A stretch of DNA of 64,000 nt from Kiloniella spongiae (GTDB lineage: Bacteria; Pseudomonadota; Alphaproteobacteria; Kiloniellales; Kiloniellaceae). The stretch's first letter is position 1; each line of letters starts with the position of its first letter. A program made the position numbers and the translations under genes. Positions 1-9,088 of the stretch are shown in pieces. A model generated the notes under the pieces. That model worked only from the letters and a program-made list of their open reading frames with translations, made no database searches and had not been told where the DNA came from. The stretch lies in assembly GCF_001026905.1 (NCBI RefSeq), contig NZ_LAQL01000012.1, positions 1-64,000 of the forward strand, written 5' to 3'.

Positions 1-372
1 GAAACCCATAACACCGATGCTGATGTTATGGGCAGCGGAGAGATAGAACTGGCCCATAAAGCAAACCGTATGGATGACCTGCGGCAGGAACAGGAATTTC
101 TCGGCAAAACCTTTGATCACAACACTTATGTCCTTGCCCCGGCCCAGTTAGCTGAAATCGGTCTGTCGGGTGACTTTCACGGTGGTCTGCATAACCCCGA
201 CCGGGTTTGGTCTTCATCACTAAAATATGCCAGAGGGCTTGCCCGCCTTTTGCGTGACGGTGGTATTGAGATCTTTGGCAACAGCCCTGTCACCAAGTGG
301 GAAAAACATGTTCGATGGTCACCATCTTCACACCTCACAGGGCATGGTAAAAGCCAACTACGTCATTATTAA
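1..372 (+). pseudogene. Truncated, frameshifted copy of a flavin (DAO-family) oxidase
   Basis: This stretch is a near copy at DNA level of positions 2995-3363, inside the intact flavin oxidase at 2623-3963. It covers roughly residues 125-247 of that 446-residue protein. An extra C near position 197 shifts the frame, which is restored about 20 bases later. A second single-base insertion near 310 shifts it again, so no functional product is possible. Similarity stops at about 370, beside the stop codon of the RTX gene on the other strand. The 5' part of the copy lies outside the window. I infer a partial duplication that later decayed, not an independent gene. Confidence 0.85.
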
Positions 373-2109
373 TTACGAATGAATTTCCAAATTTTCTGTT
401 TCGAGTAGTGACTGAATAGTCGCGATCTCTGATCTTCCGCTAAGAAGGTCGAGATTCCCGAGCTCGATAATAAAACCATCAGATCCAACTGCAGAACCAT
501 TCAGATCGATTGTTAAAAGTGTGTTTGATCCATCATAGGAAATATCAAGGAAGCGATCTAATGCAGTTGCCAGTTCCGCATTGTTACTGGCCCCTGCCAG
601 GCTTCCATCATCTATTAAATCTCTGAGCTCAAGTACATCGCCTTCGTTCTGGTTAAAATCGCGGATATAGTCATGACTACCAGTTGTCGTGCCATAAAAC
701 ACAAACGCATCGATACCATCACCTCCAGAAAGATAGTCGTTACCGTCACCGCCAGAGAGCCTGTCATTACCAGAACCGCCACGAAGAATGTCATTACCAG
801 CATTGCCTTCGAGCCTATCATTACCATCACGTCCATAGAGGAAATCGTTATCGGAACCACCTAGAAGATAGTCATTATCGTCACCGCCATATAACCTGTC
901 GGAACCGGAGCCTCCTAGGAGAATGTTGTTACCATCATTACCATAAATTTTATCGTTACCGGAACCACCTGAGAGAAAGTCGTTACCGTAATCACCAATA
1001 AGTTCGTCATCACCATCACCGCCATAGAGTTCGTCACGACCAGAACCACCATGAAGATAATCGTCATCGTCACCGCCATATAGCTTGTCGTTACCATAAC
1101 CACCAGTGAGTCTGTCTTTACCAGCACCACCTTCGAGCCTGTCGTCACCCAGATCGCCAGAGAGAATATCGTCTTCGGAACCGCCTAGAAGAACATCATT
1201 CCCAAAACCGCCGATGAGAACGTCGCGCCCCGAACCGCCATCAAGATAATCATTACCCAGACCGCCATCGAGAAAGTCATCACCGATATCCCCAAAGAGA
1301 TAGTCGTCACCTAAACCGCCTTCAAGCCTGTCGTTACCGGAACCACCCTCGAGCCAGTCGACACCGTCATCACCCCGGAGAAGATCCCTACCACCACCGC
1401 CATTGATAGTGTCGTTACCATAACCACCATGCAGGTGATCATTACCGCCACCACCATCGAGCCTGTCGTCACCATCACCGCCATAGAGTTCATCATCCCC
1501 GAAATCACCATATAGCCTGTCGTTACCGTGACCGCCATAAATTCTGTCGTTATCACGCCCACCATCGAGAATATCGATACCATCACCGCCATCAAGAAGA
1601 TCGTCACCACCTCCCCCTAAGAGTGTGTCATCACCGCCATCGCCACGGAGATGGTCGTCGCCGTTGCCGCCATTGACATGATCGTTATCTGCACCGCCAT
1701 CAAGATAGTCGTTATCCTCACCACCAATGAGAATGTCGTCACCATCTAGGCCATGAATAAAGTCGTCACCATCACCCCCTAAGAGCCAGTCGTTACCATC
1801 GCCACCATTGAGAATATCGTTACCTGTTCCGCCAATGAGAATGTCGTCACCACCACCACCACGCAGATGATCATTACCGCCGAAGCCGTTGATAGTGTCG
1901 TTACCATCACCGCCGACCAGGTAATCGTTACCGGAACTACCAGAAATCACGGACTTATACATATCGTTGTAATCGGGAAACTTGTATTGAGAATAATTAT
2001 TTTGCATGTAAAAATTACCCTTAAGTTCTTCTTCAAGCAGGTAATCTTTATAATTTGTTTTTATCAAGTTGGTTGGAACAAGGTTTTTTTCAATTTCATG
2101 GGCACTCAT
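373..2109 (-). CDS. RTX calcium-binding repeat protein with T1SS-type C-terminus
   Basis: A 578-residue protein made almost wholly of the RTX nonapeptide (GGxGxDxUx). By direct reading, residues 56-469 contain 46 consecutive units with no insertion or gap. RTX repeats of this kind fold into a parallel beta-roll that binds calcium outside the cell. The first 55 residues have no signal peptide. The last 109 residues (motifs [29 protein letters not shown]) resemble the C-terminal segment recognised by type I secretion systems, so secretion by an ABC/MFP/TolC exporter is likely. No such exporter is in the window. There is no enzymatic domain, so a structural, adhesive or surface-layer role is more plausible than a toxin. 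The gene sits between two copies of flavin oxidase sequence. Confidence 0.9.
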   Translation of the reverse strand: MSAHEIEKNLVPTNLIKTNYKDYLLEEELKGNFYMQNNYSQYKFPDYNDMYKSVISGSSGNDYLVGGDGNDTINGFGGNDHLRGGGGDDILIGGTGNDILNGGDGNDWLLGGDGDDFIHGLDGDDILIGGEDNDYLDGGADNDHVNGGNGDDHLRGDGGDDTLLGGGGDDLLDGGDGIDILDGGRDNDRIYGGHGNDRLYGDFGDDELYGGDGDDRLDGGGGNDHLHGGYGNDTINGGGGRDLLRGDDGVDWLEGGSGNDRLEGGLGDDYLFGDIGDDFLDGGLGNDYLDGGSGRDVLIGGFGNDVLLGGSEDDILSGDLGDDRLEGGAGKDRLTGGYGNDKLYGGDDDDYLHGGSGRDELYGGDGDDELIGDYGNDFLSGGSGNDKIYGNDGNNILLGGSGSDRLYGGDDNDYLLGGSDNDFLYGRDGNDRLEGNAGNDILRGGSGNDRLSGGDGNDYLSGGDGIDAFVFYGTTTGSHDYIRDFNQNEGDVLELRDLIDDGSLAGASNNAELATALDRFLDISYDGSNTLLTIDLNGSAVGSDGFIIELGNLDLLSGRSEIATIQSLLETENLEIHS

Positions 2110-2622
2110 TTTCTATATTCTTTTCACATGGTTACTCAGAAATAGTAAAATCGACTGAATTCTAAAATGAATTCGAAACGGCGTTTTATCGCCACTACAT
2201 ATTCTTCGCTTACGACAAGAATTGTAGGATTTGTTATGAATTAAGTATGTATTTAACCATATTACAAACACAGTGAATGAGTGAAATAAACGTGAAAACT
2301 GCTTTCTACACTTAAATAAGTCTAAGCTTTGCTGCGAGATGAGAGGCAACTGAAACGATTACAAACACATCAAATGGTCATTCAGAAATAGACATATGTT
2401 TCCCATATCTGATACAAAGCAGCAAAAATCATAACCTGATTTATAATAGCTAATATTGTGGTTTGGGATGGATGATTACAGTTTGTTACATCTCGTAATT
2501 ATCAGCCGTAATTTTAAATGCATAACGATCATTTTGCCTTGACCAAGTGATCTTCCTGACATGGAATACACAAAAACAAAGTACTCATCCTTCGCCTTCT
2601 TTTAAAAAGTTCGTCGCTCGCC
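2110..2622. other. Intergenic region between the RTX gene and a divergent oxidase
   Basis: A 513-base AT-rich region that must hold the promoters of both divergent genes. Two imperfect 18-base copies of ATGGTTACTCAGAAATAG lie at 2128-2145 and 2374-2391. Two copies of ATTACAAACACA lie at 2261-2272 and 2359-2370. They may be regulatory direct repeats or chance. A 78-codon leftward frame here (2113-2349) has no recognisable features and is not called. Confidence 0.4.
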
Positions 2623-3963
2623 ATGAAATATCTTTATGATACGCACGCTTTCTCTGCTCAAAATCATGCTCCCAGCTATTGGCGGGATACGGCACCTGCG
2701 TTAGAGGATTTCCCCAGCCTGACTGAAGATACCAAGTGCGAAGTTGCGGTTATCGGCAGTGGGTACACAGGGATGATGGCCGCCTATCGTCTGGCGACAA
2801 AGTACCAGATTGATGTAAAGGTCTTTGATGCTGCCCAACCCGGTTGGGGTGCTTCGGGACGTAATGGTGGTTTTTGCTGTATGGGATCTACGAAACTCAG
2901 TTATCAACAGATGATCCGTCGTTACGGGCTGGATGCCACAAAAGATTTCTTTGAGGCTCAAAAGCAGTCTGTTGCTTTCGTGAAATCTTTTTTGGAAACC
3001 CATAACATCGATGCCGATGTAACGGGCAATGGTGAGATTGAGCTGGCCCATAAGGCCAACCGTATGGATGACCTGCGGCAGGAACAGGAATTCCTAAGCA
3101 AAACTTTTGATCACAATAGTTATCTTCTTGCCCCGGCCCAGTTAGCTGAAATCGGTCTGTCGGGTGACTTTCACGGCGGCCTGCATAACCCGACCGGATT
3201 TGGCCTTCATCCGCTCAAATATGCCAGAGGACTGGCCCGCCTTTTGCGCGACAACGGTATTGAGATCTTTGGTAACAGCCCTGTCACCAAATGGGAAAAA
3301 CATATCGATGGTCACCACCTTCATACCCCACAGGGCATTGTGAAAGCCAACCACGTCATCATGGCGACAAATGGCTATACCGCAGAAAACCTGTCCTCGA
3401 ATGCAGCCGGAAAATTGCTCCCGGCGCTGTCGTCCATTCTGATAACACGCCCATTAAGTGAACAGGAACAACAAGATCAGGGCTGGAGCAACACAACAAC
3501 GGTTTATGACAGCCGGATCTTGCTCCATTATTTTAGATTACTCCCTGATGGACGTTTCCTATTCGGTGGTCGCGGGGGTACAGATAGCTCCGCCAGTGGT
3601 GAAAAGCTGGCCGAAAAGCGCGTAAGAGAAGACTTTGAAGCACTCTTCCCTGCTTGGGCGCATATTGAGCACACTCACTTTTGGCAGGGTTTTATTTGCC
3701 TTTCCAATGATCTCGTTCCCTATATCGGCCCCATAAATAAAGATAAAACGGCATGGGCTTCACTTGCCTATCACGGCAATGGGGTCGCCATGTCCGGTTG
3801 GGCCGGAAAAGCGCTGGCTGACGAGATTGCCGGAGACAGAACGGATAGCAAGCTACCAAGTGTCTTTACAAAACGCTTCAATAAGTTTCCGTTGCCTGCG
3901 CTACGTTTGCAATATCTAAAAGCTGCCTATGCCTTCTACCAAATTAAAGACGAGTGGCTTTAA
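2623..3963 (+). CDS. FAD-dependent oxidoreductase (DAO family, PuuB/OrdL-like)
   Basis: A 446-residue soluble flavoenzyme. The Rossmann dinucleotide motif VIGSGYTG is at residues 43-50. The WGASGRNGGF block at 75-84 is typical of the gamma-glutamylputrescine oxidase/sarcosine oxidase-like branch of the DAO family. The C-terminal HGNGVAMSGWAGK segment matches the FAD-closing region. The family oxidises amines or N-substituted amino acids with oxygen or an acceptor. The substrate is unknown, and polyamine or betaine-type amines are candidates. A second member follows 61 bases downstream, so the two are probably co-transcribed. Part of this gene is duplicated at 1-372. No clear Shine-Dalgarno precedes the ATG. 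Confidence 0.88.
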   Translation: MKYLYDTHAFSAQNHAPSYWRDTAPALEDFPSLTEDTKCEVAVIGSGYTGMMAAYRLATKYQIDVKVFDAAQPGWGASGRNGGFCCMGSTKLSYQQMIRRYGLDATKDFFEAQKQSVAFVKSFLETHNIDADVTGNGEIELAHKANRMDDLRQEQEFLSKTFDHNSYLLAPAQLAEIGLSGDFHGGLHNPTGFGLHPLKYARGLARLLRDNGIEIFGNSPVTKWEKHIDGHHLHTPQGIVKANHVIMATNGYTAENLSSNAAGKLLPALSSILITRPLSEQEQQDQGWSNTTTVYDSRILLHYFRLLPDGRFLFGGRGGTDSSASGEKLAEKRVREDFEALFPAWAHIEHTHFWQGFICLSNDLVPYIGPINKDKTAWASLAYHGNGVAMSGWAGKALADEIAGDRTDSKLPSVFTKRFNKFPLPALRLQYLKAAYAFYQIKDEWL

Positions 3964-4024
3964 CCCCTATTTTTAATCTTCTGCGATTTACACCTCAGGC
4001 TTCAATCAACGAACAAGTAACAAC

Positions 4025-5305
4025 ATGACTTATCCTGATACCTATTACAGCCGAACGACAATTGAACATTCCCCCTACCCTTCCCTGACACAAAATCTGG
4101 AAACAGACGTTTGCATCGTCGGTGGTGGTCTGGCTGGATTAAGTTGTGCGTTGGAGCTTCTCAACAAAGGAAAGTCTGTAGTTATCCTGGAATCCAACCG
4201 AGTTGCATGGGGTGCATCTGGGCGCAATGGTGGCTTTGTTTCTTGCGGTTTTGCAGGCGGTCAGGACATTGTTAAAAAACGGCTGGGCATTGATAAGGCA
4301 CGCAACGTTTTTGCCTTGTCACTGGAAGGCGTCGATATGGTTCGAAAAAATATCGATGACCTAAAACTGGAAAATGTAAACCCAAGCCCCGGCATGTTAT
4401 CCGTCATACGCTATAACGATCCCGATGGTATGAAAAAACACTGCGATTATATGGCAGAGCAATACAACTATCCGCTGGACTATTTATCCCGCGATGACCT
4501 TCAGGAAAAATTCAAGACCGCCCGCTACTATCAGGGTAATTTTGACAAGGGCGCATTTCATTTTCACCCGCTGAATTATTGTCTGGGGATCGCACAGGCA
4601 ATCACAAATAAAGGTGGCCTCATCTTTGAAGAGACCGAAGCCACTGAAATGAAACTCGATGGTTCGATCAAAGAAATAAAAACAGCAAGCGGTACGATAA
4701 AAGCAAAAGACGTGGTTCTCTGTGGCGGTGGCTATTCCGGTAATGTATTTGACCGCCTCAGGCGTGCCTTGCTGCCCATCGCAACCTACGTTGTTGTCAC
4801 CGAAAAGTTGGGAACGCGCGTTCATGATCTGGTGAAGACCAGCGCTGCAATCCTCGATGATCGTCAGGCATCAGACTATTACCGCATCGTTGATGAAGAC
4901 CGTTTACTCTGGGGCGGCAGGATTACGACAAGAACAAGCCAACCCAAACGTTTGGCTCAACTGTTGAAACAGGACATTACAAACGTTTATCCGGAATTGT
5001 CGGGCGTAAAAATTGAAATGGCCTGGACGGGTTTGATGGCCTATGCCCGTCATAAAATGCCCTACATCGGTGAACTAAGACCCGGCGTTTGGTCCTGCAC
5101 CGCTTTTGGCGGGCACGGGATGAACACAGCGCCTATCGGGGGGCGTCTTGTTGCCGAGGGTATAACAAAAGCATCTGATCGACATAAACTTTTCAAAGCG
5201 TTTGAGCTGGAATGGAATGGCGGTATATTCGGGCCACTGGCAGCACAGGGTATTTATTGGGGAATGAGGCTATCAGACAAGTGGCGCGAAGCCATGTCTC
5301 GTTAA
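4025..5305 (+). CDS. FAD-dependent oxidoreductase (DAO family, PuuB/OrdL-like)
   Basis: A 426-residue flavoenzyme of the same family as the preceding gene, but clearly diverged rather than a recent duplicate. The nucleotide-binding motif IVGGGLAG is at residues 31-38, followed by an ESNRVAWGASGRNGGF block, and the C-terminal HGMNTAPIGG flavin-contact segment is present. Similar pairs act in amine or imino-acid oxidation. With the upstream oxidase and the convergent DeoR regulator it probably forms a small catabolic unit. No transporter or glutamine synthetase-like ligase lies beside it, so a full Puu pathway is not encoded here. Confidence 0.88.
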   Translation: MTYPDTYYSRTTIEHSPYPSLTQNLETDVCIVGGGLAGLSCALELLNKGKSVVILESNRVAWGASGRNGGFVSCGFAGGQDIVKKRLGIDKARNVFALSLEGVDMVRKNIDDLKLENVNPSPGMLSVIRYNDPDGMKKHCDYMAEQYNYPLDYLSRDDLQEKFKTARYYQGNFDKGAFHFHPLNYCLGIAQAITNKGGLIFEETEATEMKLDGSIKEIKTASGTIKAKDVVLCGGGYSGNVFDRLRRALLPIATYVVVTEKLGTRVHDLVKTSAAILDDRQASDYYRIVDEDRLLWGGRITTRTSQPKRLAQLLKQDITNVYPELSGVKIEMAWTGLMAYARHKMPYIGELRPGVWSCTAFGGHGMNTAPIGGRLVAEGITKASDRHKLFKAFELEWNGGIFGPLAAQGIYWGMRLSDKWREAMSR

Positions 5306-5351
5306 TCACTATATTCTGGGTCACTTTAATCATTACATTCTGGCAATTAGC

Positions 5352-6110
5352 CTAAGTAGCAATTAACGTCTCGACCTCGGCTTCTTTCAGTGCGTCCTGA
5401 AGCTCTTGCGGTGGCTCTCTGTCCGTTACCAAAAGATCCATGTCGCCCAGATCGGAAATATGAACAATGCCTTTGCGCTCGAACTTTGTGTGATCAACAG
5501 CAACGATCACACGCTCAGAGCGTTCCATTACAGCCTGGCAAAACTCTTTCTCACTAAGACGAAAGTCCATCAATCCGTTGGGGTTAACCGCCCCGATAGA
5601 AAAGACAGCGGTTTTCACCTGAAAGGTCTTGATAAATTCAATTGCTGTTGGCCCGACAGAAGCAGCATCATCCGTACGCAACAGGCCACCAGCCATATAA
5701 ACTTCGTTGCCTTCACCGCTTACCAGTGTGCGGGAAATTTCAGCCGAGTTTGTTAAAATCACCAGATCGCTGTGGTCGCACAACGCTCTCGCAACGTAGT
5801 TGGTCGTCGATCCGGGATGCAAGAATACCGTTTCACCATCTTCGATCATTCGGGAAACCGCCGTGGCAACCTTTACCTTGGCGTCCATATTTTCCTGCAT
5901 ACGCATATGGAACGGCGGTTCTTTGATATCATCCGGCATGGTGACCTTGCCATGGGTCTTAATCACGAGGCCTTTGGCAACCATCGGCTTGATATCACGC
6001 CTGATTGTTTCTTCCGAAACAGAAAGAGACGTCGCAATTTCAGATATGGCACAGGTGCCTTTCAAGCGAATTGCCCGTAGTATTTCTTGTTGGCGAGACG
6101 AAGCAGACAT
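5352..6110 (-). CDS. DeoR/GlpR-family transcriptional regulator
   Basis: A regulator with an N-terminal DeoR-type helix-turn-helix (RQQEILRAIR, then SVSEETIRRDIKPM). Its C-terminal sugar-phosphate sensing domain has the GxxTxxxxA effector pocket (HPGSTTNYVARAL) and the family's GAVNPNGLMDF segment. Such proteins usually repress carbohydrate genes until a phosphorylated sugar binds. I chose the ATG at 6110 because it places MSASSRQQEIL at the family's usual start. A TTG at 6152 and an ATG at 6134 are in-frame alternatives. The gene converges on the flavin oxidases, so its target is uncertain. It could act on those genes or on the distant ugp operon. Confidence 0.85.
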   Translation of the reverse strand: MSASSRQQEILRAIRLKGTCAISEIATSLSVSEETIRRDIKPMVAKGLVIKTHGKVTMPDDIKEPPFHMRMQENMDAKVKVATAVSRMIEDGETVFLHPGSTTNYVARALCDHSDLVILTNSAEISRTLVSGEGNEVYMAGGLLRTDDAASVGPTAIEFIKTFQVKTAVFSIGAVNPNGLMDFRLSEKEFCQAVMERSERVIVAVDHTKFERKGIVHISDLGDMDLLVTDREPPQELQDALKEAEVETLIAT

Positions 6111-6228
6111 AATAACCCCAAAAGATAAATTCATACCCTTTATGACGCTCAAACAACTTCATTTCAAGAAATAACCTGACATAACCACAAAAAACCCAAT
6201 TTTTTGCGCTTTCTGATGAAAATATTAC

Positions 6229-8712
6229 TTACTCCGGCTTCTTATCGATGTTTTTCTCTTCAGTAGATTTTTCTGTCTCTGGGTCTTCAGCCCTAACCTC
6301 ATCTTCTTTTTCGAACTCGTCTATTGATTTTACGCCACTTGGGATCTGCTTGATATAAACATCCTGTTGCGGGAAAGGTATCTCGATGCCCGCTTCTTGA
6401 AAGGCCTTGCGGATAGAAAACCTGAGATCACTGGCAATACTCATTTTATTTTCAATATCTTTCAGGAAACACCTGAGTTCAAAATCCAACGAGCTCGCGC
6501 CAAAATCCATGAAAAGTACGTAAGGTTCTGGACGAGGAAGAACCCCCGAGTGCTCTGTTGCAATCTTGGTTAAAATATCCCTGACCTTCTCTTCATCAAC
6601 ATCATACGAAACACCGATACGCAGTTCCAATCGACCAAGTTTGCTCTTATGAGTCCAGTTTTTCATTGTCCCCGAAATAAGGTCAGAGTTCGGGATAATA
6701 ACGGATGCACGATCAAAGGTTTCTATTTCAGTCGCCCGAACCTTGATCTTTTTGACATGCCCCTCTTCATTTCCAACAACAACCCAATCCCCTTGTTTGA
6801 TCGGCCGCTCAAATATCAAAATTAAACCTGATACAAAATTATTCACGATGGATTGCAAGCCAAAGCCAATACCGACTGAAAGCGCACCGGCAACAATGGC
6901 AATATTGGATAGATCAAGCCCCGCAGCAGAAACACCGATCAGAACGGCAAGCCCCAGCCCCGCATACCCAACAGATGCTTTAATGGCATCACGAACCCCA
7001 GCATCAAGTTTTGTTTTTGGCAGAAGACGCTCATCGAGTAGCTTTGCAAAAACTTTCGTGAGCGCGAGCATGCCGATAAACAGCATCCCTGCAACGGCGA
7101 TATCAATAAATGATATCCTGACTTCCCCAATTTCAAATCCGGTCAATCCCGCCTGAATAATGCCCAAAAGGCGCTGCCCGCTCATGCCCCAAATCAATAG
7201 AATTCCAATGACACCCAATACAACCAGGGCACAGCCAACGCACAACACAATCCAGAAACCAAGTCGATCGGCCCCGTCATCATCCAGTGATAGAATATTT
7301 CTAAGACTGCGCCCGATATCTGCCTTTCCCGACAATTCATAGTGCGCGACTTCATGCACGATCACATGTATCAACAGCAACAACAGAAAAAGTTCCAAAG
7401 TTGCAACAAGGTTGAAAACTGCGAAATGTGCCATGGGAATAAAGCCAATAAAGGCCGCAGCAATCATAATTGACATAAAGGCGACAATCACCTTCCGAAA
7501 TCGCGACCACAGCCGCGAAACGCGACTAATCTCTTCTGGTACTTCTCCCGCAAGTTTCCATAAACTTTTCCTGTGTAACAGGATCACGAGCACAGCCATC
7601 GCCGTTGCTGTAAAGAAACTCCCCAAAAGGTGCTGACTGGCAGAAGCGGGTACAATTTCATTTACGACACGGATTAACAGATCAATCGAAAAGATGAAGG
7701 CAATAATAATAGCAATAATACGGACCTGTTGAGCAGCAGGGATCGCCATAGCCAGAACACGCCAGGAAGAACGTACTGGAAACAGCGTTGCCTTGGTTAT
7801 TGCTTCTGCAATCGTAATAAAAAGCAAGCCGAGAATAATGGCTTCGACCATTTGCTCTATCTCAGGGTCCAGGATTTTACCCCACACCAAAGTACCCGTA
7901 ACCAACGTTAAGAGTGTGACAGGTATCAATGCCCGCCTTAACGCATTCAAAGACGCCGCTAATACTCTTTTGTGATAGTCAGGACGCACGATACTTTCTT
8001 GCACCCCATAGCGTCGCCTCATCACACGCAATAACAACGAAGAAACAAAAGCAGCAGCGAGAACAATAACCCACAAAGGGATTATTTCTTCCCACTCGAT
8101 TTTCTGCCCTGCTGTGTTCAGCGCCAATTCCAGTTGAAGAAAAAAGACTTCCCAGTCTGTTCCACTTAATTCAAAAGCTTCGCCCCATAATGAACGGGAA
8201 ATAGGCACAGGCCCCCTGCTAAACACTTCATTTACAAAACGCTGCCTTTCGATCTTGTTAAATCGCCCGACAAGTTCATCCACCCGGGGGGAAATCAATT
8301 CAGCCTGCTTGATCTGACTACTGACAACCGAAAGTTCGGTTTCAAGGGTTTGCCTGATCATAACAATTTGCTCGGTCTCGGGCGTTTGATTTTGCTCCGG
8401 GATAGGTCCAAGACCTTTTAATTGCTTTGTCAGTTGGCTTTGTATTGGCTGTAATTGTGAAATAAACTCTCTTGCTTCAATACGAACATGGTCAAGATCG
8501 TCACGAATATCCTCAAAATCACTTTGGGAAAGATTCCCCCGCTCCAGATCCTGTGTTTTTTCATAGAGCGCCAGCTCCCAGACAGAGAGCGCTTCATCAA
8601 ATTTCTTGCGTAACTCATCATTGGCAGTAACAGATGACGCAACATTAAGAGATAAAAAACAGATCGAGAAAAAAAACAATGCCTTTTGAAACATTGCGAT
8701 CAATATTTTCAT
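6229..8712 (-). CDS. Large MscS-family mechanosensitive ion channel
   Basis: About 827 residues from the ATG at 8712; a TTG three codons upstream is the longer alternative. It begins with a signal peptide and an approximately 150-residue periplasmic, coiled-coil rich region like those of MscK/DUF3772 proteins. Multiple transmembrane helices follow. The last 270 residues form the MscS module: a pore helix rich in Gly and Ala (IVAGALSVGIGFGLQS), the FERPIKQGDWVVV beta-domain motif and a cytoplasmic alpha/beta domain. The channel would open under membrane tension and release solutes on hypo-osmotic shock. The C-terminal tail is highly charged (Lys/Glu). It is monocistronic. Confidence 0.92.
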   Translation of the reverse strand: MKILIAMFQKALFFFSICFLSLNVASSVTANDELRKKFDEALSVWELALYEKTQDLERGNLSQSDFEDIRDDLDHVRIEAREFISQLQPIQSQLTKQLKGLGPIPEQNQTPETEQIVMIRQTLETELSVVSSQIKQAELISPRVDELVGRFNKIERQRFVNEVFSRGPVPISRSLWGEAFELSGTDWEVFFLQLELALNTAGQKIEWEEIIPLWVIVLAAAFVSSLLLRVMRRRYGVQESIVRPDYHKRVLAASLNALRRALIPVTLLTLVTGTLVWGKILDPEIEQMVEAIILGLLFITIAEAITKATLFPVRSSWRVLAMAIPAAQQVRIIAIIIAFIFSIDLLIRVVNEIVPASASQHLLGSFFTATAMAVLVILLHRKSLWKLAGEVPEEISRVSRLWSRFRKVIVAFMSIMIAAAFIGFIPMAHFAVFNLVATLELFLLLLLIHVIVHEVAHYELSGKADIGRSLRNILSLDDDGADRLGFWIVLCVGCALVVLGVIGILLIWGMSGQRLLGIIQAGLTGFEIGEVRISFIDIAVAGMLFIGMLALTKVFAKLLDERLLPKTKLDAGVRDAIKASVGYAGLGLAVLIGVSAAGLDLSNIAIVAGALSVGIGFGLQSIVNNFVSGLILIFERPIKQGDWVVVGNEEGHVKKIKVRATEIETFDRASVIIPNSDLISGTMKNWTHKSKLGRLELRIGVSYDVDEEKVRDILTKIATEHSGVLPRPEPYVLFMDFGASSLDFELRCFLKDIENKMSIASDLRFSIRKAFQEAGIEIPFPQQDVYIKQIPSGVKSIDEFEKEDEVRAEDPETEKSTEEKNIDKKPE

Positions 8713-9088
8713 GAAATTCAATTCTCAAATTCAAATCTTAAAATTAGACGAACAATTTCCTACAAGACTATATCATATCTTTAGTTAGGAAAGATAACTT
8801 ACTGCCATCTTGTAATATAGACAGAATCAACAACAATAAGTCCACTATCAATAGTAGCCTGATACCAATTATTCACCAAAAGATAGATGTAAAAAACAAG
8901 ATCAACCATAAGTAAACACCGATTCAACACATAAAACCCTTAGAAAACACTGGGATGGAGATTTTGTCTTTTATTTGACCAATTTTTGTAGTTATAGTTT
9001 CATATGAAGGCTATAAATGGTTCAAATGAACCCGAAACAACGGGTCTAATATATTCTTTCGATGCTTTACCTTCAGGGAGTTATCTCT
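8713..9088. other. AT-rich promoter region upstream of ugpB
   Basis: This 376-base non-coding stretch separates the divergent MscS gene and the ugp operon. It holds the inverted repeat described at 9030-9045 and an AT-rich block at 8760-8990. A good Shine-Dalgarno (AGGGAG) lies 8 bases before the ugpB ATG. I see no other gene in it. Confidence 0.5.
9030..9045. promoter_or_regulatory. Inverted repeat, candidate operator of the ugp operon
   Basis: ACCCG and CGGGT form perfect 5-base arms around AAACAA, about 45 bases before the ugpB start. The DeoR/GlpR-like gene at the end of the operon is the obvious candidate to bind here, but that is inference. Confidence 0.35.

Noticed and set aside
615-2145. 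Several open frames opposite and out of phase with the RTX gene
   Set aside because: They arise because the 27-base repeat codes without stops in more than one frame. They are low-complexity Met/Val/Thr or His/Tyr strings with no ribosome-binding signals.
2113-2349. 78-codon leftward frame in the RTX upstream region
   Set aside because: No motif, no ribosome-binding site, and it lies in the promoter region needed by the RTX gene.
5300-5350. Terminator between the convergent oxidase and DeoR genes
   Set aside because: Two similar direct copies of a 16-base string occur, but no stem with a T run could be drawn.
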